DNA of 64,000 nucleotides, taken from the NCBI GenBank assembly GCA_963383645.1, contig OY726559.1, positions 119,807,405 to 119,871,404 of the forward strand, given 5' to 3'. Below the pieces are notes generated by a model. It was not told where the DNA came from. It did not search any database and worked only from the letters and a program-made list of their open reading frames with translations. Source of the stretch: Muscardinus avellanarius. Taxonomy: Eukaryota > Chordata > Mammalia > Rodentia > Gliridae. Positions within the stretch are counted from its first letter, which is position 1, and every line of letters begins with the position of its first letter. A program made the position numbers and the translations under genes. Of the stretch, positions 34,448 to 46,440 are shown piece after piece.

Positions 34448-34737
34448 ATACCCAAATACTCATTGTCCCTGTATGGCGTTTTTCCCACAGGAATGGCTTT
34501 TTTTAATCCCTGGCACCCTGCGCCTCCATGAATGTTCAAGGAACTTTTACCCCACATCACACTGAGGAATCTCAAAAAAGGAGACCAGATTCTTTTTATA
34601 GGTCATATCCTGATGCCTCCTGTGGTTTTCTTCTTGTAACATTCTAACTTCCCCAAGGTATATTTACAGCTCGGTGTTTGAAATGTGTAAGGCAGGAATG
34701 GTGTAATGTGATTGCTGCTGTCTTATTTTATTTCCAG

Positions 34738-34789
34738 AAAGCAAAACAGATTCTCAGCATGAAGATAGCCAAGAGTCAAGGCCCTCAAG
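34738..34789 (+). pseudogene. Small charged exon, copy 2
   Basis: Acceptor 'tttatttccag' and donor 'gtaact'. Codes SKTDSQHEDSQESRPS. Flanks match those of the 19909 and 36017 copies ('aggaatggtgtaatgtg'). Confidence 0.4.
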
Positions 34790-34904
34790 GTAACTCTGAG
34801 AATCAAGGATTGTTAAAGGTAACTAGTATGATATGGAAATTTCATCTGTAAATTCCCTACAAAAACACACCAGCTTTTCTTACTTAAAAGTTTTTAAGCT
34901 TCTT

Positions 34905-35218
34905 TCAATAAAGATATCATTCCCAAAATATTAGAGAGATACATGCATATCCATGTTCATAGCAGCACAATTCACAATAATCAAGCTATGGAACATTCTG
35001 CATTGGAGACCTTTAACCAGTGATTGGATTACAAAATATGGTATATGCACACAGTGAAATTTTGTTTAGCTCTAATAAAAATGAACAAAATTATGATATT
35101 TGTAGAAAAAAAATGGAACTGGGAAAATGTATGCTAAGTGAGATTAGCCCATCTCAGAAAGTGACAGTTGTGTGGCCTCTCCATGAGGCTTTCAATGAGG
35201 CACAGGAGATAATTTGAG
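34905..35218 (+). mobile_element. L1 3' part of ORF2/3'UTR, sense
   Basis: 'atgttcatagcagcacaatt' and 'gctaagtgagattagcccat' match the L1 end at 39225-39420. Truncated at both ends and inserted between units of the NBPF-like array. Confidence 0.75.
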
Positions 35219-35239
35219 AAAGTCAGCCTTTCACTCCAC

Positions 35240-35364
35240 CTATGTACATCATTGTGTAATGAACCTTTTTATGACGGGATATTGTATATCTCCTCCAACT
35301 GTCTTTTATAATGTAAATTCTTTAAAAATTTCCTTCAACATGTCAGGTTAACCAAGTTCAGCAG

Positions 35365-35425
<61 letters not shown>

Positions 35426-36016
35426 AGGTTGTATATCATATTTCTCCACTCTGAGTTCCAAGTTCTCTCCTGATGGTCTTGTCATTTATGAGTATTGCTG
35501 GCTATTCAAACACATCCACACTACCATTGCCCTTTATGGAATTTTCTAAAGGAAGGACAGCACAGTGGTGCCAAGTGTCCATCAATGGCCAAGGATTGTG
35601 TGCTCTAGGAAGCACCCAGGACTCCTTCCCTTGTGAAAGTTTGTATATTTCAACTAAATCTAATCTCAATATTTGTTCTCAAAAAACCAAAAATGAGAAA
35701 GGTATCTGTTAAAGCAGATTGTAGCACAAAGTTCTAACAGGCAACAAGGCAGGTCCCCAATAAATCTGGGAAAAAATAATATGTGCTTGACTCTTTTGGT
35801 GCCAAGAGTTGGGTTGTGTTGATCATCTGTCACATCGGGAGCTCAGGATGCAATGGCTCAGACAATCAAGATAAGTTCCTACTCCTGGACACATTCTGAT
35901 GCCCCTTGTTGGTTCCACTTAATATTCTCATTTATCCTGAAAGAATTTATATTCCTGTTTTTGCTACATTCCAAACAAAAATGATGTTGTAAGACTGGAC
36001 CTGATTATATTTGCAG
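35240..36016 (+). other. Duplicated intron segment (unit 4)
   Basis: Homologous to 19145-19908, and includes the (TA)n tract 35369-35420 that is absent from unit 1. Confidence 0.7.
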
Positions 36017-36067
36017 AAAAGAAAAGAGATTGTGAAGATGAAAAAACACACAGCAAAAGACCCCCAG
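36017..36067 (+). pseudogene. Small charged exon, copy 3
   Basis: Acceptor 'tatatttgcag', donor 'gtaact'. The frame homologous to copy 1 reads KKRDCEDEKTHSKRPP and is shifted relative to it. Confidence 0.4.
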
Positions 36068-36188
36068 GTAACTCTGATAATTAAGGACTGTTAATGGTAA
36101 CTAGTGTGACACAAAGATTTTATCTGTGGATACCAGACCAAAACAAAGAAACAAGAAAAATCTACTGAATACACATACCTATTTCACC

Positions 36189-36218
36189 CAACCAACCAAC
36201 CAACCAACCAACCAACCA
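36189..36218. repeat. (AACC)n microsatellite
   Basis: Seven to eight perfect units of AACC. Confidence 0.95.
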
Positions 36219-36276
36219 CAAAGTATGTTTCCAAAGTTTGTTACTTTCCTGTTTCAGTTTTCCTCTATTGAAATCC

Positions 36277-36506
36277 ACTCTTTCTTTCTTTTTTTCTTTC
36301 TTTCTCTTTTTGTGGTACTGGGGAGTTTAACTCAGGGCGATTCTTCCACCAAACCACACCTCAACCCTATCTTTTTCTTTCTTTTAAAACAGGGTCTCAT
36401 TAGTTTTCGAAGAAGGTTGGTGGAGGCCGACCGCCAACCTGCACCTCATTCTGTCTCATTATCATAAGTACTGACATTACAGGCATGCACCATCACACCC
36501 AGCTAC
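36277..36506 (-). mobile_element. Dimeric SINE, antisense, TTTC-rich tail
   Basis: TTTC-rich tail, 'gtggtactggggagtttaac' (ID part), and an end at 'ccatcacacccagct'. Confidence 0.75.
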
Positions 36507-36707
36507 CACTTGTCATTAATATTTTAAATTACCTATAATATAATTCCGGTGATTTCTAAATGTTTATGGATTTGATTTGTGCCATCAACATTCCTGAGAA
36601 CAATATTGGAAGGACTCCACTGGAATCTATTCAGAGAAATCCTTCTCAGATTTTTTATGATGCATCATGACCCCATTCCACTGTTTCTCCTTCACTGTTT
36701 ACCTTAG

Positions 36708-36909
36708 AAAATGCTATGAAGTAATCCATAGACAAACCAGGAGCTACTCCCGCATTTACAACAGAAGTTACAGGAAGGGAAAGATGCCACTTCCTTCTTC
36801 ATCCAGGATCTGGAGGAGCTTCTCAACCCGGATGTTCCTGAAAGTCAACAAGAGCAACTGGCTGAGGTGCAGGGGCTGATGGAGCATCTAGTCCTCAAGC
36901 TCCATGCAG
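36708..36909 (+). pseudogene. NBPF-like exon, copy 3 (frameshifted)
   Basis: Acceptor 'gtttaccttag' and donor 'gtgagg' are kept. The start reads KCYEVIH in one frame; the rest (LQQKLQEGKDATSFFIQDLE, then EQLAEVQGLMEHLVLKLHA) needs another frame. At 202 bases against 215 in copy 1, the net 13-base loss explains the frame change. Confidence 0.6.
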
Positions 36910-36994
36910 GTGAGGAGTCCACAGACAGTCCCTGGTTAACTGAGATGCTCCAAGGTTCCCAGCTCACAAGACATGCCATTACCACCACCAGAAT

Positions 36995-37065
36995 TTTTTT
37001 TTTATTGGCAAGTCTGGGAATGGAACCCAGGGGCTTTGACCTCTGAGTTACACCCCTGCAGTTTG
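36995..37065 (-). mobile_element. ID-type SINE module, antisense
   Basis: T-run, then 'gggaatggaacccaggggct' and 'tctgagttacacccctgcag'; a monomer only. Confidence 0.65.
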
Positions 37066-37371
37066 GGAGGGGCTATCCTGTCTCCAGGGAGGATTTGTGT
37101 AAGGAAGTTGGAGGATGTAATGATGCTAATGATGCCCCAAGTGGTGGGAAACACAATATTCAAAAGAAAGAGACCACTGCACAAGTGGAATATAGCTTGC
37201 AGGCTCCCTGGTCTTCCAGCCTCAGGTACAGTGGTCACTGCATGCATGGCTCCTTTGTGCATTTACTCTTTAACACTATGTAAGATTGTGGCTCATTCTT
37301 CTACCAGGTTTTCTCTTCACCATTTGTTCTCTGCGACAGCTGATGTAAATCACTTCTGTTCCTGCCACTAA

Positions 37372-39840
37372 CAAAACAAACACCACATCATCATAGCAAT
37401 ACCAAGAACATAGCAATACCAAGAACATAGCAATGCCAAGAACAAACACCACATCATCATAGCAATGGATGCTGAAAAAGCATTCGACAAAATCCAACAC
37501 CCATTTATGTTAAAAAAAAAAAAAAACACTGCAGAAAATTGGGATATAAGGAATGTACTTCAACATAATTAAGACACCATACTGTAAATCCAAAGTCAAC
37601 ATATATTGAATTGGGAAAAACTGCAAGAATTTTCTCTAAAATCAGAAACAAGACAAGGATGACCACTATCACCACTCCTTTTTAATATAGTCAATAAGAA
37701 AAGAGAAGGAAATCAAAGGAATTCACATAAAAAGAGAGGAATTAAAATTATCCTTATTTGCAGATGACATGATCCTTTATCTGGAAGACCCAAAGAACTC
37801 AACCAAAAGACTTCTGGAGCTGACTGACAAATTCAGCAGAGTCGCAGGATACAAAATCAACCTAAAGAAATAGGTGGCTTTTCTTTACACCAAGAATGAA
37901 TGCACAATGAAAGAAAGAAAGAAAACAACTCCATTCACTATAACCTCAAAACCAATAAAATACCTAGGAATAAACCTAACCCAAGATGTAAAAGACCTCT
38001 ACAACAAAAACTATAAAACATTAAAGAAAGAAATTGAAGATGACCTTGGAAGATGGAAAGATCTCCTGTGCTCATGGATAGGCAGAATAAATATCATCAA
38101 AATGGCCATTCTGCCAAAACTGATCTATAGATTCAATGCAATTCCCATTAAAATACCAGCAACATTCTTCAGAGACCTAGAAAAATCAATCATGAGAAAG
38201 AAAAGACCCAGAATAGCCAAAGCAATTCTCAGCAATAAGAAACATGCAGGAGGCATCACAATCCCAGACTTCAAATTATACTATAGAGCAATAGTAGTAA
38301 AAACAGCATGGTACTGACACAATAACAGATATACTGACCAGTGGATTAAAATAGAAGATACAGAAACAAACGCACACATCTTTAGTTAATTAATCTTTGA
38401 CCACGAATCCAAACTCATATGCTGGAGAAAAGACAGCCTTTTCAACAAATGGTACTGGGAGAACTGGCTATCCATTTGTAAAAAGGTGAATCTAAACCCC
38501 TATATCTCTCCATGCACAGGAATCAAGTCAAGATGGATCAAAGACTTAGAAATTAGACCTGAGACTGTGCAGTTAGTAGAGGAGAGCATAAGTTCAACAC
38601 TACAACATATTGGCACAGGCAGTCACTTTCTCAACAAAACCTCCAAAGCTCAGGAAATTAAAACAAGAATTAACAAGTGGGATAGCATCAAACTTAAGTT
38701 TCTTCTCATCAAAGGAAACCATCAATAACCTAAAGAGGAAGCCTACAGAATGGGAAAAGATCTTTACCAGCCACCATTCTGATAGGGGGCTAATATCCAG
38801 AATATACAAAGAGCTCAAAAGACTCTACACTAGCAAAACAAATAACCCAATCAAGAAATGGGCCACTGAACTGAATAGACACTTCACAAAAGAGACACAA
38901 ATGGCCTATAGATACATGGAAAGATGTTCAACATCATTAGCCATCAGGGAAATGCAAATCAAAAGTACGCTGAGATTCCATCTAACCCCAGTCAGAGTGG
39001 CAAGCATAAAGAACTCAAACAACAACAAATGCTGGCGAGGATGTGAGGAAAGATGACCTCTTTTACACTGTTGGTGGGAGTGCAAACTAGTTCAGCCACT
39101 ATGGCGATCTATGTGGAGATTCCTAAGAAAGCTAGGAATAGATCCACCATATGATCCAGCTCTACCACTCCTGGGTATTTTTCCAAAAGAGTTGAATTTA
39201 GGGAACTATAGCAACATATGCATACCTATGTTCATAGCAGCACAATTCGTAATAGCCAGAATATGGAACCAACCCAGGTCTCCATCAACTGATGAATGGA
39301 TTGCAAAACTCTGGGAATATACACAATGAAATTCTACTCAGCCATAAAGAAAAACAAAATCATACCATTTGCAAAAAGATGGAAAGTCCTGGAGAGCATT
39401 ATGTTAAGTGAGACCAGCCAAGCACAGAAAGAGAAGGTACATATGTTTCCTCTAATATGCCCAAACTAGGGAACCTAGAGGATACGAGTGGGACTCCAGA
39501 TAATGGAGGGGAAATTATAGCAAAGCTTGAATGGAAAGATAGAGGAGGAGGATGGAAGGCTGAACTTGATTAATGAGGGTCACATCTGAATATGTGTAAA
39601 ATTATGAATATGGCATGGTTACCCAAGACAATCATTGCTGGGAGGGGGGAAGGGAAATCAGGGGCCGGAAGGGGGAGAGGTCATCAAGTATAGTTTAAAT
39701 GTATACCATTTATATTCAATAAAAAATTTTAAAAATAAATAAATTTGAAAAATAGGTCTGGGAGTGTAGCCCGGATTTGAAGGGCTTCCAGGAACCCCAG
39801 TACCACCAAAAAAATAAAAAATAAAAAATAAATAAATAAA
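37372..39840 (+). mobile_element. L1 3' part, sense, fused to SINE right half
   Basis: ORF2 from the RT domain ('gatgctgaaaaagcattcga') through [12 protein letters not shown], the C-terminal domain and a 3'UTR ending 'tattcaataaaaaatttt'. The longest open stretches are 147 and 148 aa (37874-38317 and 38610-39056), with frameshifts between. At 39750 it passes without a break into the SINE ID-like half ('ggtctgggagtgtagccc') with an (AAAT)n tail. The 5' end holds a short tandem duplication (37375-37470). Confidence 0.85.
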
Positions 39841-39845
39841 TAAAT
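39750..39845 (+). mobile_element. SINE right half at L1 3' end
   Basis: Only the ID-like half is present, directly after the L1 poly(A)-like region, the same arrangement as at 25096-25229. Confidence 0.8.
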
Positions 39846-39859
39846 TTAGAAGAAAAAAA

Positions 39860-41210
39860 AAGATGAATGCCTTGAGATCCTCACTTATATAGCATACACC
39901 TTAAAATGAAAAGAAACATTATCTACTGTGACCTCAGATTATCAACATGGAATTGCCCCAGAAATGTGGTTCACTTTATAGAGAAAGCTATGACTCCATC
40001 AGTTATTGATAAAATTTTTATTCCTTTCTCAACAAGAAAGCAGGTATATCAGAAAAAGATTTAAAAAAAAACCCACTCCATGTAGGTGGTAAACAGATTA
40101 GGCCAGCAGCCTCTTTACGTGAAGCACTTGGGTACAAACTGTTTTGAATTAAAGATAAAATAAAATGTTATAACTATATTAAAGTTCAGTATACAAAAAC
40201 AAAATCCTCGTTCCATTACACATTTGGAATGTAATCTTTCTTTCTTCCCTTATTCCTGTTTATTTTTTATGTACTGGGGATTGAACCTAGGTGCACTCTT
40301 CCTCTGAGTTATTCTCTCAGCCCTTTCCCTTTTCTTAACCAACCTGTGGCATCCCCGTCTCCTCCTTTGTAAAAGGTGGAACTGGGCTTGGGTGTTGTCT
40401 GAGGTCCCTGCCGGCTCCCTGCAGGGTGCTTCCCATTGCCCACCCACTCCCACCAGAGCCTGGGCATCCTGTCCCTAGAGGGGCTGTTACTGCAACGGGT
40501 CCTCTACTTGCTATAAGCAGTCAATTCTTTCCTTTTCTTCCTCTTTCTGATTGAAGACAGAGGAGTTCTACTTTTGAGCTATGCCCTGATCCCTTTAGTT
40601 TTTGTACTTGATGTAGTGTCTTGGTAGGTTGCTGAGAGTCTCATTAAGTTGCTGAGAGTGTTCTCAGTCTCTGGATGTGCAACACTGATGGGAAGCATAT
40701 CTCTTACTGAGAAGCAGGAAAAGCCCTTAATTGAATACCAGTCACAGAAGATGAGGGTCTTGTGTTTTCTTTAATATTTGGAAGCTAAGAAGTGACTAGT
40801 GTATAAGAGGGTCTTTATTATATTTTTGCTTTTACTTTTTGTTATTCTTTTATTGGTTCATTCTAGCCTTGCCTCCTAATTATGTTGGTAGTGACATAAA
40901 TGTACAGAGCACTTGTTGGGCTTTTAAGAGGAACTTTAGACCATAGAGGAGAAACTTCAGTGAATAGATGGAGTAGGTATAGTGGGGGGGGGGTTGTAGA
41001 AAAAAATGAATGAAGGAAACACTTCCATTGATATTATGTATATATGTGAAATTAACAAAGCCCATCTCAGTATCACCTATGAGGACTGGTGGAGAATGGG
41101 AAGAGCACCCAGGGGAAGTTCACCAAGTGTTGTGTCCATGTATGTCCCTGACACTCTGACCTATGTTATGATGTGAGACTACAGAGCATCAGTGAAGTGT
41201 ATGTGAGTGT
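39860..41210. other. No gene recognised; two SINE fragments
   Basis: Antisense ID-type fragments at 40255-40325 and 40553-40690. The rest is unique-looking and without a supportable gene. Confidence 0.45.
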
Positions 41211-42099
41211 GTGTTTGTGTATTATATATGGGTTATACATATGTTATATGTCATGCATGTCATGTGTTATATTTTCATATATATCCCTCACTTTCATCAA
41301 GATAAAGGGATCAACAGGAAGTGGCTGATGTCACAGCTTCAGGGTGGGACAGTGCAGGGCCCTGTATCTTGGAGCAGATCATGGACTATAAGTTCAGGAG
41401 GTTTGCCTCTCACTTGTAGATGTCACCTTTCCCATTGGCCAGTCAGGTCTTTTAGCTCATCCTCCCACAGGAGTTCAGGTGGTACTGGCCTGTCACCACT
41501 GAGCAGCATCTCCAGTGGCAGCTCTCACCAGGACCTGACTAAGAATCTCATTTTTTTCTTTCCCTCTCTCAACCCCAAACTGCAGGAACTAAGATATTAT
41601 AGACTCCATCATCTGGTGAAAGCTGTATCAGAAGTAGCTTTTTTTACTTGATCAAACTCTTTCTTTAAAAATGTTTGCTATTCATTTATCCCTACCAGTG
41701 TCAGTAATTATCTTCATGCTTACCCTGGAAAATCTCCAATTCTTGAAATGTAATGTGTTTGCTTCATATATGTTGCTTATGTTGTAAAAAGGGGGCATTC
41801 ATTGTCTATAGTTATTTTTAATTCTAAATTAATATTAATTTTATTAAAATATTTTTATTCCTATGGACTCATGGGTTTTAAAAATTCCTTCTTATAATGA
41901 TTGATCGCCATGATCAATTTGGTGTGTAAGAGTATAAAACATTTGTATTTTATTTTCAGCTTCCTATATCTCTCAGGCTATATTTGTCATATTTAGTGCA
42001 TTATACTTATAAAGTTCCATCTCCATTTTTTGTGTATGTGGGTGTTTTGTGTTTTGTTATTCTGAAAGGCTATATGGCTAATGTTTGTCATTATAAGAA

Positions 42100-42141
<42 letters not shown>

Positions 42142-42227
42142 ATTTGCAAGGGCATGCACAATATTTCAGGCTGAACTCATGAGAGTTCTACCTCTGAAAC
42201 TCATCCTCATCCTTGTTTCAAAAAATA
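41211..42227. other. No gene recognised; (TG)n at 42103-42139
   Basis: AT-rich unique sequence. The open frame at 41211-41651 has no family resemblance and begins in a TATG-rich simple stretch. Confidence 0.4.
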
Positions 42228-42290
42228 GGGCTTAGTGTATAGCTCAGTGATAGAACACCCTGTTTAATCCCCCTACACACATATACACAC
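42228..42290 (+). mobile_element. ID-type SINE monomer
   Basis: 'gcttagtgtatagctcagtg' is the tRNA-derived ID start with box A; the tail is CA-rich. Confidence 0.65.
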
Positions 42291-42302
42291 AATACGTGTT
42301 TT

Positions 42303-42545
42303 ATTTTTAACTTTTTATTGGTGCATTTTAGTCAAACATCTTTATGGGGTACACAATGATAGAAGCATACATGTATACATCACTTACTGAGCTCTTCCCC
42401 AATTCCCAACCCATTCTCTCCCCATACCTTCTCATTTTTAGCTTACTGATTAATATGTTTATGAATGTACATCATGTACCTTAGGGAATTTCTCTCTTTC
42501 CCCCTCCTATTTCTCTCTTAGGTAATTTCATTTGCTCATCTATGG
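42303..42545 (-). mobile_element. L1 3'-end fragment, antisense
   Basis: 'tttttattggtgcattttag' and 'ttcccaacccattctctccc'; same family as 32236-32480 and 55085-55310. Confidence 0.6.
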
Positions 42546-43430
42546 ATTCTCTATCTTAGTCCAGAATTCCTCTATGACCTTTTTTTCTCCCTAGCTTTCT
42601 TTTGTTAGAGAAAGCATCTGATTTTTTACTTTTTGTGATTAATTGCCAATTGCTAATGAATTTATGTATGGCGAGATGCAATGATATTGAAAAATGTTTT
42701 ATAGACTGTGGTTTACAGCCAATCTGCAAGAGAATCATCTGGTGTTCCAATTAGAAAGACACTGGTTCTGGGATCTCCGACCAACTATAGCCATTTATAG
42801 TATGGCCCAGGAAGTAGGCCCTGCAATTTTCACAGCTGGTTGCAAGGCACACCAAGTTTAAGAAGCTCTTCTCATGTTTTAGACTGAGGGTTTTTACAGA
42901 ATAATACAGAGATAAATGATAATCATTTGAATGTAGATGTCAGAAGCTAATCTATGAGTACTTTAATGACAGTTTGTCTTTCTTATTCTCATATACTTGT
43001 TCCAGGGACTGGTGTAGAAAAGGGAAACAAGGAAGACAGACAAAACCATTTATTTGTATACATTTTGTTTTCATAGCCACCTAGAAGACTGTTTCTTTCC
43101 TCTCACCCACCCTGTCCACAAGTCAGGGTGGACTTAACCTATGGCTTCAGAAATGTAAATATAATCTCTGTCACATATTTATACACTCAAACCCACATCA
43201 TGTGAGCACTGTGTAGATGCAGATGCAGCTTCAGTACAGCTGGGGTCTGGCCAGTGTCAATTATAAACAAGCACCGGCTGCTGTATGCATGGTTTGCTAT
43301 AGGCTATGGTGGCCATCAGTTCTCAGTACTTTTGAAGGAAGAAATATGACAAAACAGGACAGCATATTTAAAGGGGTCTGTACACACTGAAGAACACGCA
43401 AGAAAGATACAGAATGTGCTACTCACCATG
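42546..43430. other. No gene recognised
   Basis: Unique-looking sequence; no supported coding or RNA feature. Confidence 0.4.
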
Positions 43431-43687
43431 CTCACACATGGACATGAAGAGCACAGGCATGACGGTGCTGGCTGAAGTCCAGCGTGGCTGTGCCTGGTGG
43501 AGCTGGCCTGGGTTGGTGTGGCTCTCTGAGTGGTCTTTCCCAGCCTCTGTATTGTCCAGCAGGGGACTGCTGCACAGTAGTGTGCGTGTAGACCTGCCTG
43601 AGGAGTTCCAGTGTTGGGACCACACAGCAGCTTGGTAGGAGCAGTCCAACTTCCCGAGTTGACCATCTGAGGACAGCTGGCTGCTAA
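43431..43687 (-). other. Exon-like open stretch on the minus strand
   Basis: On the minus strand an acceptor-like 'ttctcaccttag' is followed by an open frame (QLSSDGQLGKLDCSYQAAVW at the start, ending VMPVLFMSMCEHG) and a GT donor with consensus 'gtgagt'. I do not recognise the protein. It could be an exon of an unplaced gene or chance. Confidence 0.25.
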
Positions 43688-44610
43688 GGTGAGAACTATG
43701 CTGTGGCAGGTACAATGTCACCAAGGCTGTTAAGAGGCAGTGTCTCAGTCTCCTATGCAGTCTCACATGTGTTTTACTCAGTGCTGGGCCAGTGACCTCT
43801 GCTGATGGTAGTCAACACGGACAGGAAGTCCTTCTGCCTATTCTGCCTGCTATCCCAGGATGCATCTCTGGCTAGTTCTGCAGACCTCCAGCAGGCTTGG
43901 AGGGAAGGAGCTCAGAGGCTCCTGAGCAGATGGGCAACTGAGAAAAAGGGGATGGACCCTCCCTCCATCCTATGTAGGGACTTCTGGTGGCTTTGCTTCT
44001 TGTGTGGCTCCTGGAGGGCAAGAGTAACAAGGCTAGAGTGCATGAAGAGCCCTTAAAGATTTCATCTGCAGTTGAAAATTAAACTGATTCGGAAAGATTA
44101 TTAAAGCCTCCCTATGGCATGAGGCAGGAGTGAAAGTCTTGCAACAAGCCAGAAGCCAGAAGCCTGAAGCCTGAAACCAGAATCATGGTGGGGGACATTT
44201 CAGAGGATGAGCAAAGTGATGCAGTGGGTCTGGAGGAGCCTCTGAGATCCCAGCTTACAGTTGAGCTGCCCAGTCCCTGTACACTGTATGGCCAGGTCCT
44301 AGAAATCCCTCTGCAGGGACCGGCCCATGCGCCAAGTCACATGGTCTGCAACAATTAAAAAAAGAAAAAGAGAATGCTCTTTGCCATCTTATAGGAAAAG
44401 AAAGACTGAATGCAAAATGTGAATATGTAATAACATCCCAGTCTAGGAAGGAGAGGACAGTTTTCTAGTCCCTTTGTTAAGTCTGTTTTCCTGTTAACTT
44501 AAGGGAGCAGCTGTGGCAGCGGGGACATCAGAGTCATGTCTTCCTAGCTCCCCAGGGATCCAGAGCAGAGCTCAACACTAGAAAATAATCTCACCTACCC
44601 CATGGCCAAG
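43688..44610. other. No gene recognised
   Basis: Moderately GC-rich unique sequence; short frames without family resemblance. Confidence 0.4.
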
Positions 44611-44621
44611 GGTTCCATGGC

Positions 44622-44714
44622 GGCACCATCTTGCCAGTGGTAGAAAAGCTCACCACACCTCCTGAGATCCAGACCATTGTGCACCAAATCATCTCAGGCT
44701 ACCACCCCAAATGG
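44622..44714 (+). other. Exon-like open stretch ending in a consensus donor
   Basis: Codes GTILPVVEKLTTPPEIQTIV followed by HQIISGYHPKW up to 'gtgagtgctgg'. It looks protein-like, but I cannot name a family or find the acceptor. Confidence 0.25.
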
Positions 44715-45350
44715 TGAGTGCTGGCTCTGGCCAACAGCAGTGCGGCAGCCTCAAGAAATCCAGAAAAAATAATCTAAGAACTTGAATGTGACCTCAGAAT
44801 TTCAACATCTTAAGCGACGGGCTCCATGCTTCTGGGATGCAGAAAAAAAAGGTTCAAAAGCCCGTGCACTCACACAAGGTGGCACCCGCAGTGGTACAGC
44901 CAGCCTTCCAGACACCAGGAAGCAGGACAGCCAGGTAAATGCTTGCATTACTCAATACTCATTGGAACACTTACCAGAGCAGCCACAAGATCTGTTGAGC
45001 TATTCCTGTTAGAACCTCTAGAGACACAGGAAAGGTGCTCAAGGTGCACTCCCTGCACAGGGTCACAGGGGGTTGCTCCACTACACTGGATGCCCTTCAC
45101 ATGTGTGGGTAGAGAAACACAACTGCAGAACAGAGGGTCTGAGGCCTGGGCAGAGAGTGTCGGGGCCCCAGGTTGTGTGGAGCACAGGATGGAAAAACAC
45201 AGAACCCTGAATTTACATGGAACTGATTAACAGTGACACCCAGCACCCTGAAACCTAAACACAAAGCTGTCAGAGGTGAGAGAGGTGCGTAAACACTCAG
45301 AGAGTGGGATGAAAAGCTGCCAATAGGTTCTAGAACAAATGAGAGACTTT

Positions 45351-45553
45351 TAGCCGGGCATGGTGATGCACGCATGTAATCCCCACACTTGAGAAGTGGA
45401 GCCAGGAGGATTGCTCAGGCTCGAAGCCAGCAGCGCTGGTGTAAGAGACCCTGCTTCCAAATAAAAAGTATAAAAATAGGTCTGAGAATGTAGCCCAAGG
45501 GTAGAAGGGTTTACTGGAACCCCAGAACTACCAAAAAAATAAAAATAAAAAAG
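45351..45553 (+). mobile_element. Dimeric SINE with target-site duplication
   Basis: Body flanked by gagagacttt at 45341-45350 and 45554-45563; inserted into L1 5'UTR. Confidence 0.9.
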
Positions 45554-45943
45554 GAGAGACTTTGGAATATACTCCAGAATCTACCACAGTGAGCAGACAT
45601 ACATATTTTATATGGGCCCAGCCTTATATATGTAAATTAGTAGGACAGTTGTTTTTTCCTTTTTTTGGTTCTTGTTGGTTTATTTTGTTTTTCTCTCACA
45701 CTGTCACTAGTTCTTTTCTTTTTGTCCTTTTTTCTATTTTATCTTTCTTATTTTTCCCTTTCAGTTGTTTGTTTTTTGTCTTTGATTAATAAGTATTAGT
45801 TTTTGTAACTTGTTTTGTTATTTTATTCATGGTTGTTTGCTTCTTCCTTCCTCTCAATTCCTTTTACAGCACTCCTCACTGTAGCTTACCTACATCTCTT
45901 GTCTCAAACTTTAATTTTTTCTCTTACTCTATGTTTGTGTTTT

Positions 45944-46137
45944 GTGTGTGTGTGTGGTACTGGGGTTCCTGGAAGCCCTTCTACCTCCGGGCTACACTCC
46001 CATTCCTATTTTTACATTTTTATTTGGAAACAGTGTCTCCTAAGCCAGAGCGCGTGGCTGGCTTCGAACCTGCGTGATCCTCCTGTCTCTGCCTCCCAAG
46101 AGAGGGGATTACAAGCGTGCACCACCACACCCGGCAT
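45944..46137 (-). mobile_element. Dimeric SINE, antisense, with (TG)n tail
   Basis: 'gtggtactggggttcctgga' to 'ccaccacacccggc'; the tail is a short (TG)n. Confidence 0.9.
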
Positions 46138-46440
46138 GTCCTTGTTTTATATTTTAGGTCTTTCATATCTCCATACTTAAATCCTAACTACAAGAGTTCT
46201 ACTGTCTAACCTTCTCTCATTTTCAACCAGATACTAACTTATTAAATTCTTACTAACCTAATCATATCCTCTACTTTACCCAACTCCTGTACCCATCACC
46301 CCAGCTCCTTCTTCATTACCCCCTTCTCACCATTGAAAAAATCACTACTTACCTGCTGACGCCTCTAAATTCCTACTACTAAGATTGGGTCAGACTTAAT
46401 ACCCATTGTACTGGTATTGGGAAGAGAGTTTAAAAATGTA

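Noticed and set aside
36189..36218. Short regularly repeated units considered as a possible array
   Set aside because: Simple tetranucleotide microsatellite; there are no spacers, hence no CRISPR-like structure anywhere in the window.
42228..42290. tRNA-like sequence with box A
   Set aside because: ID-type SINE monomer; no cloverleaf can be completed.
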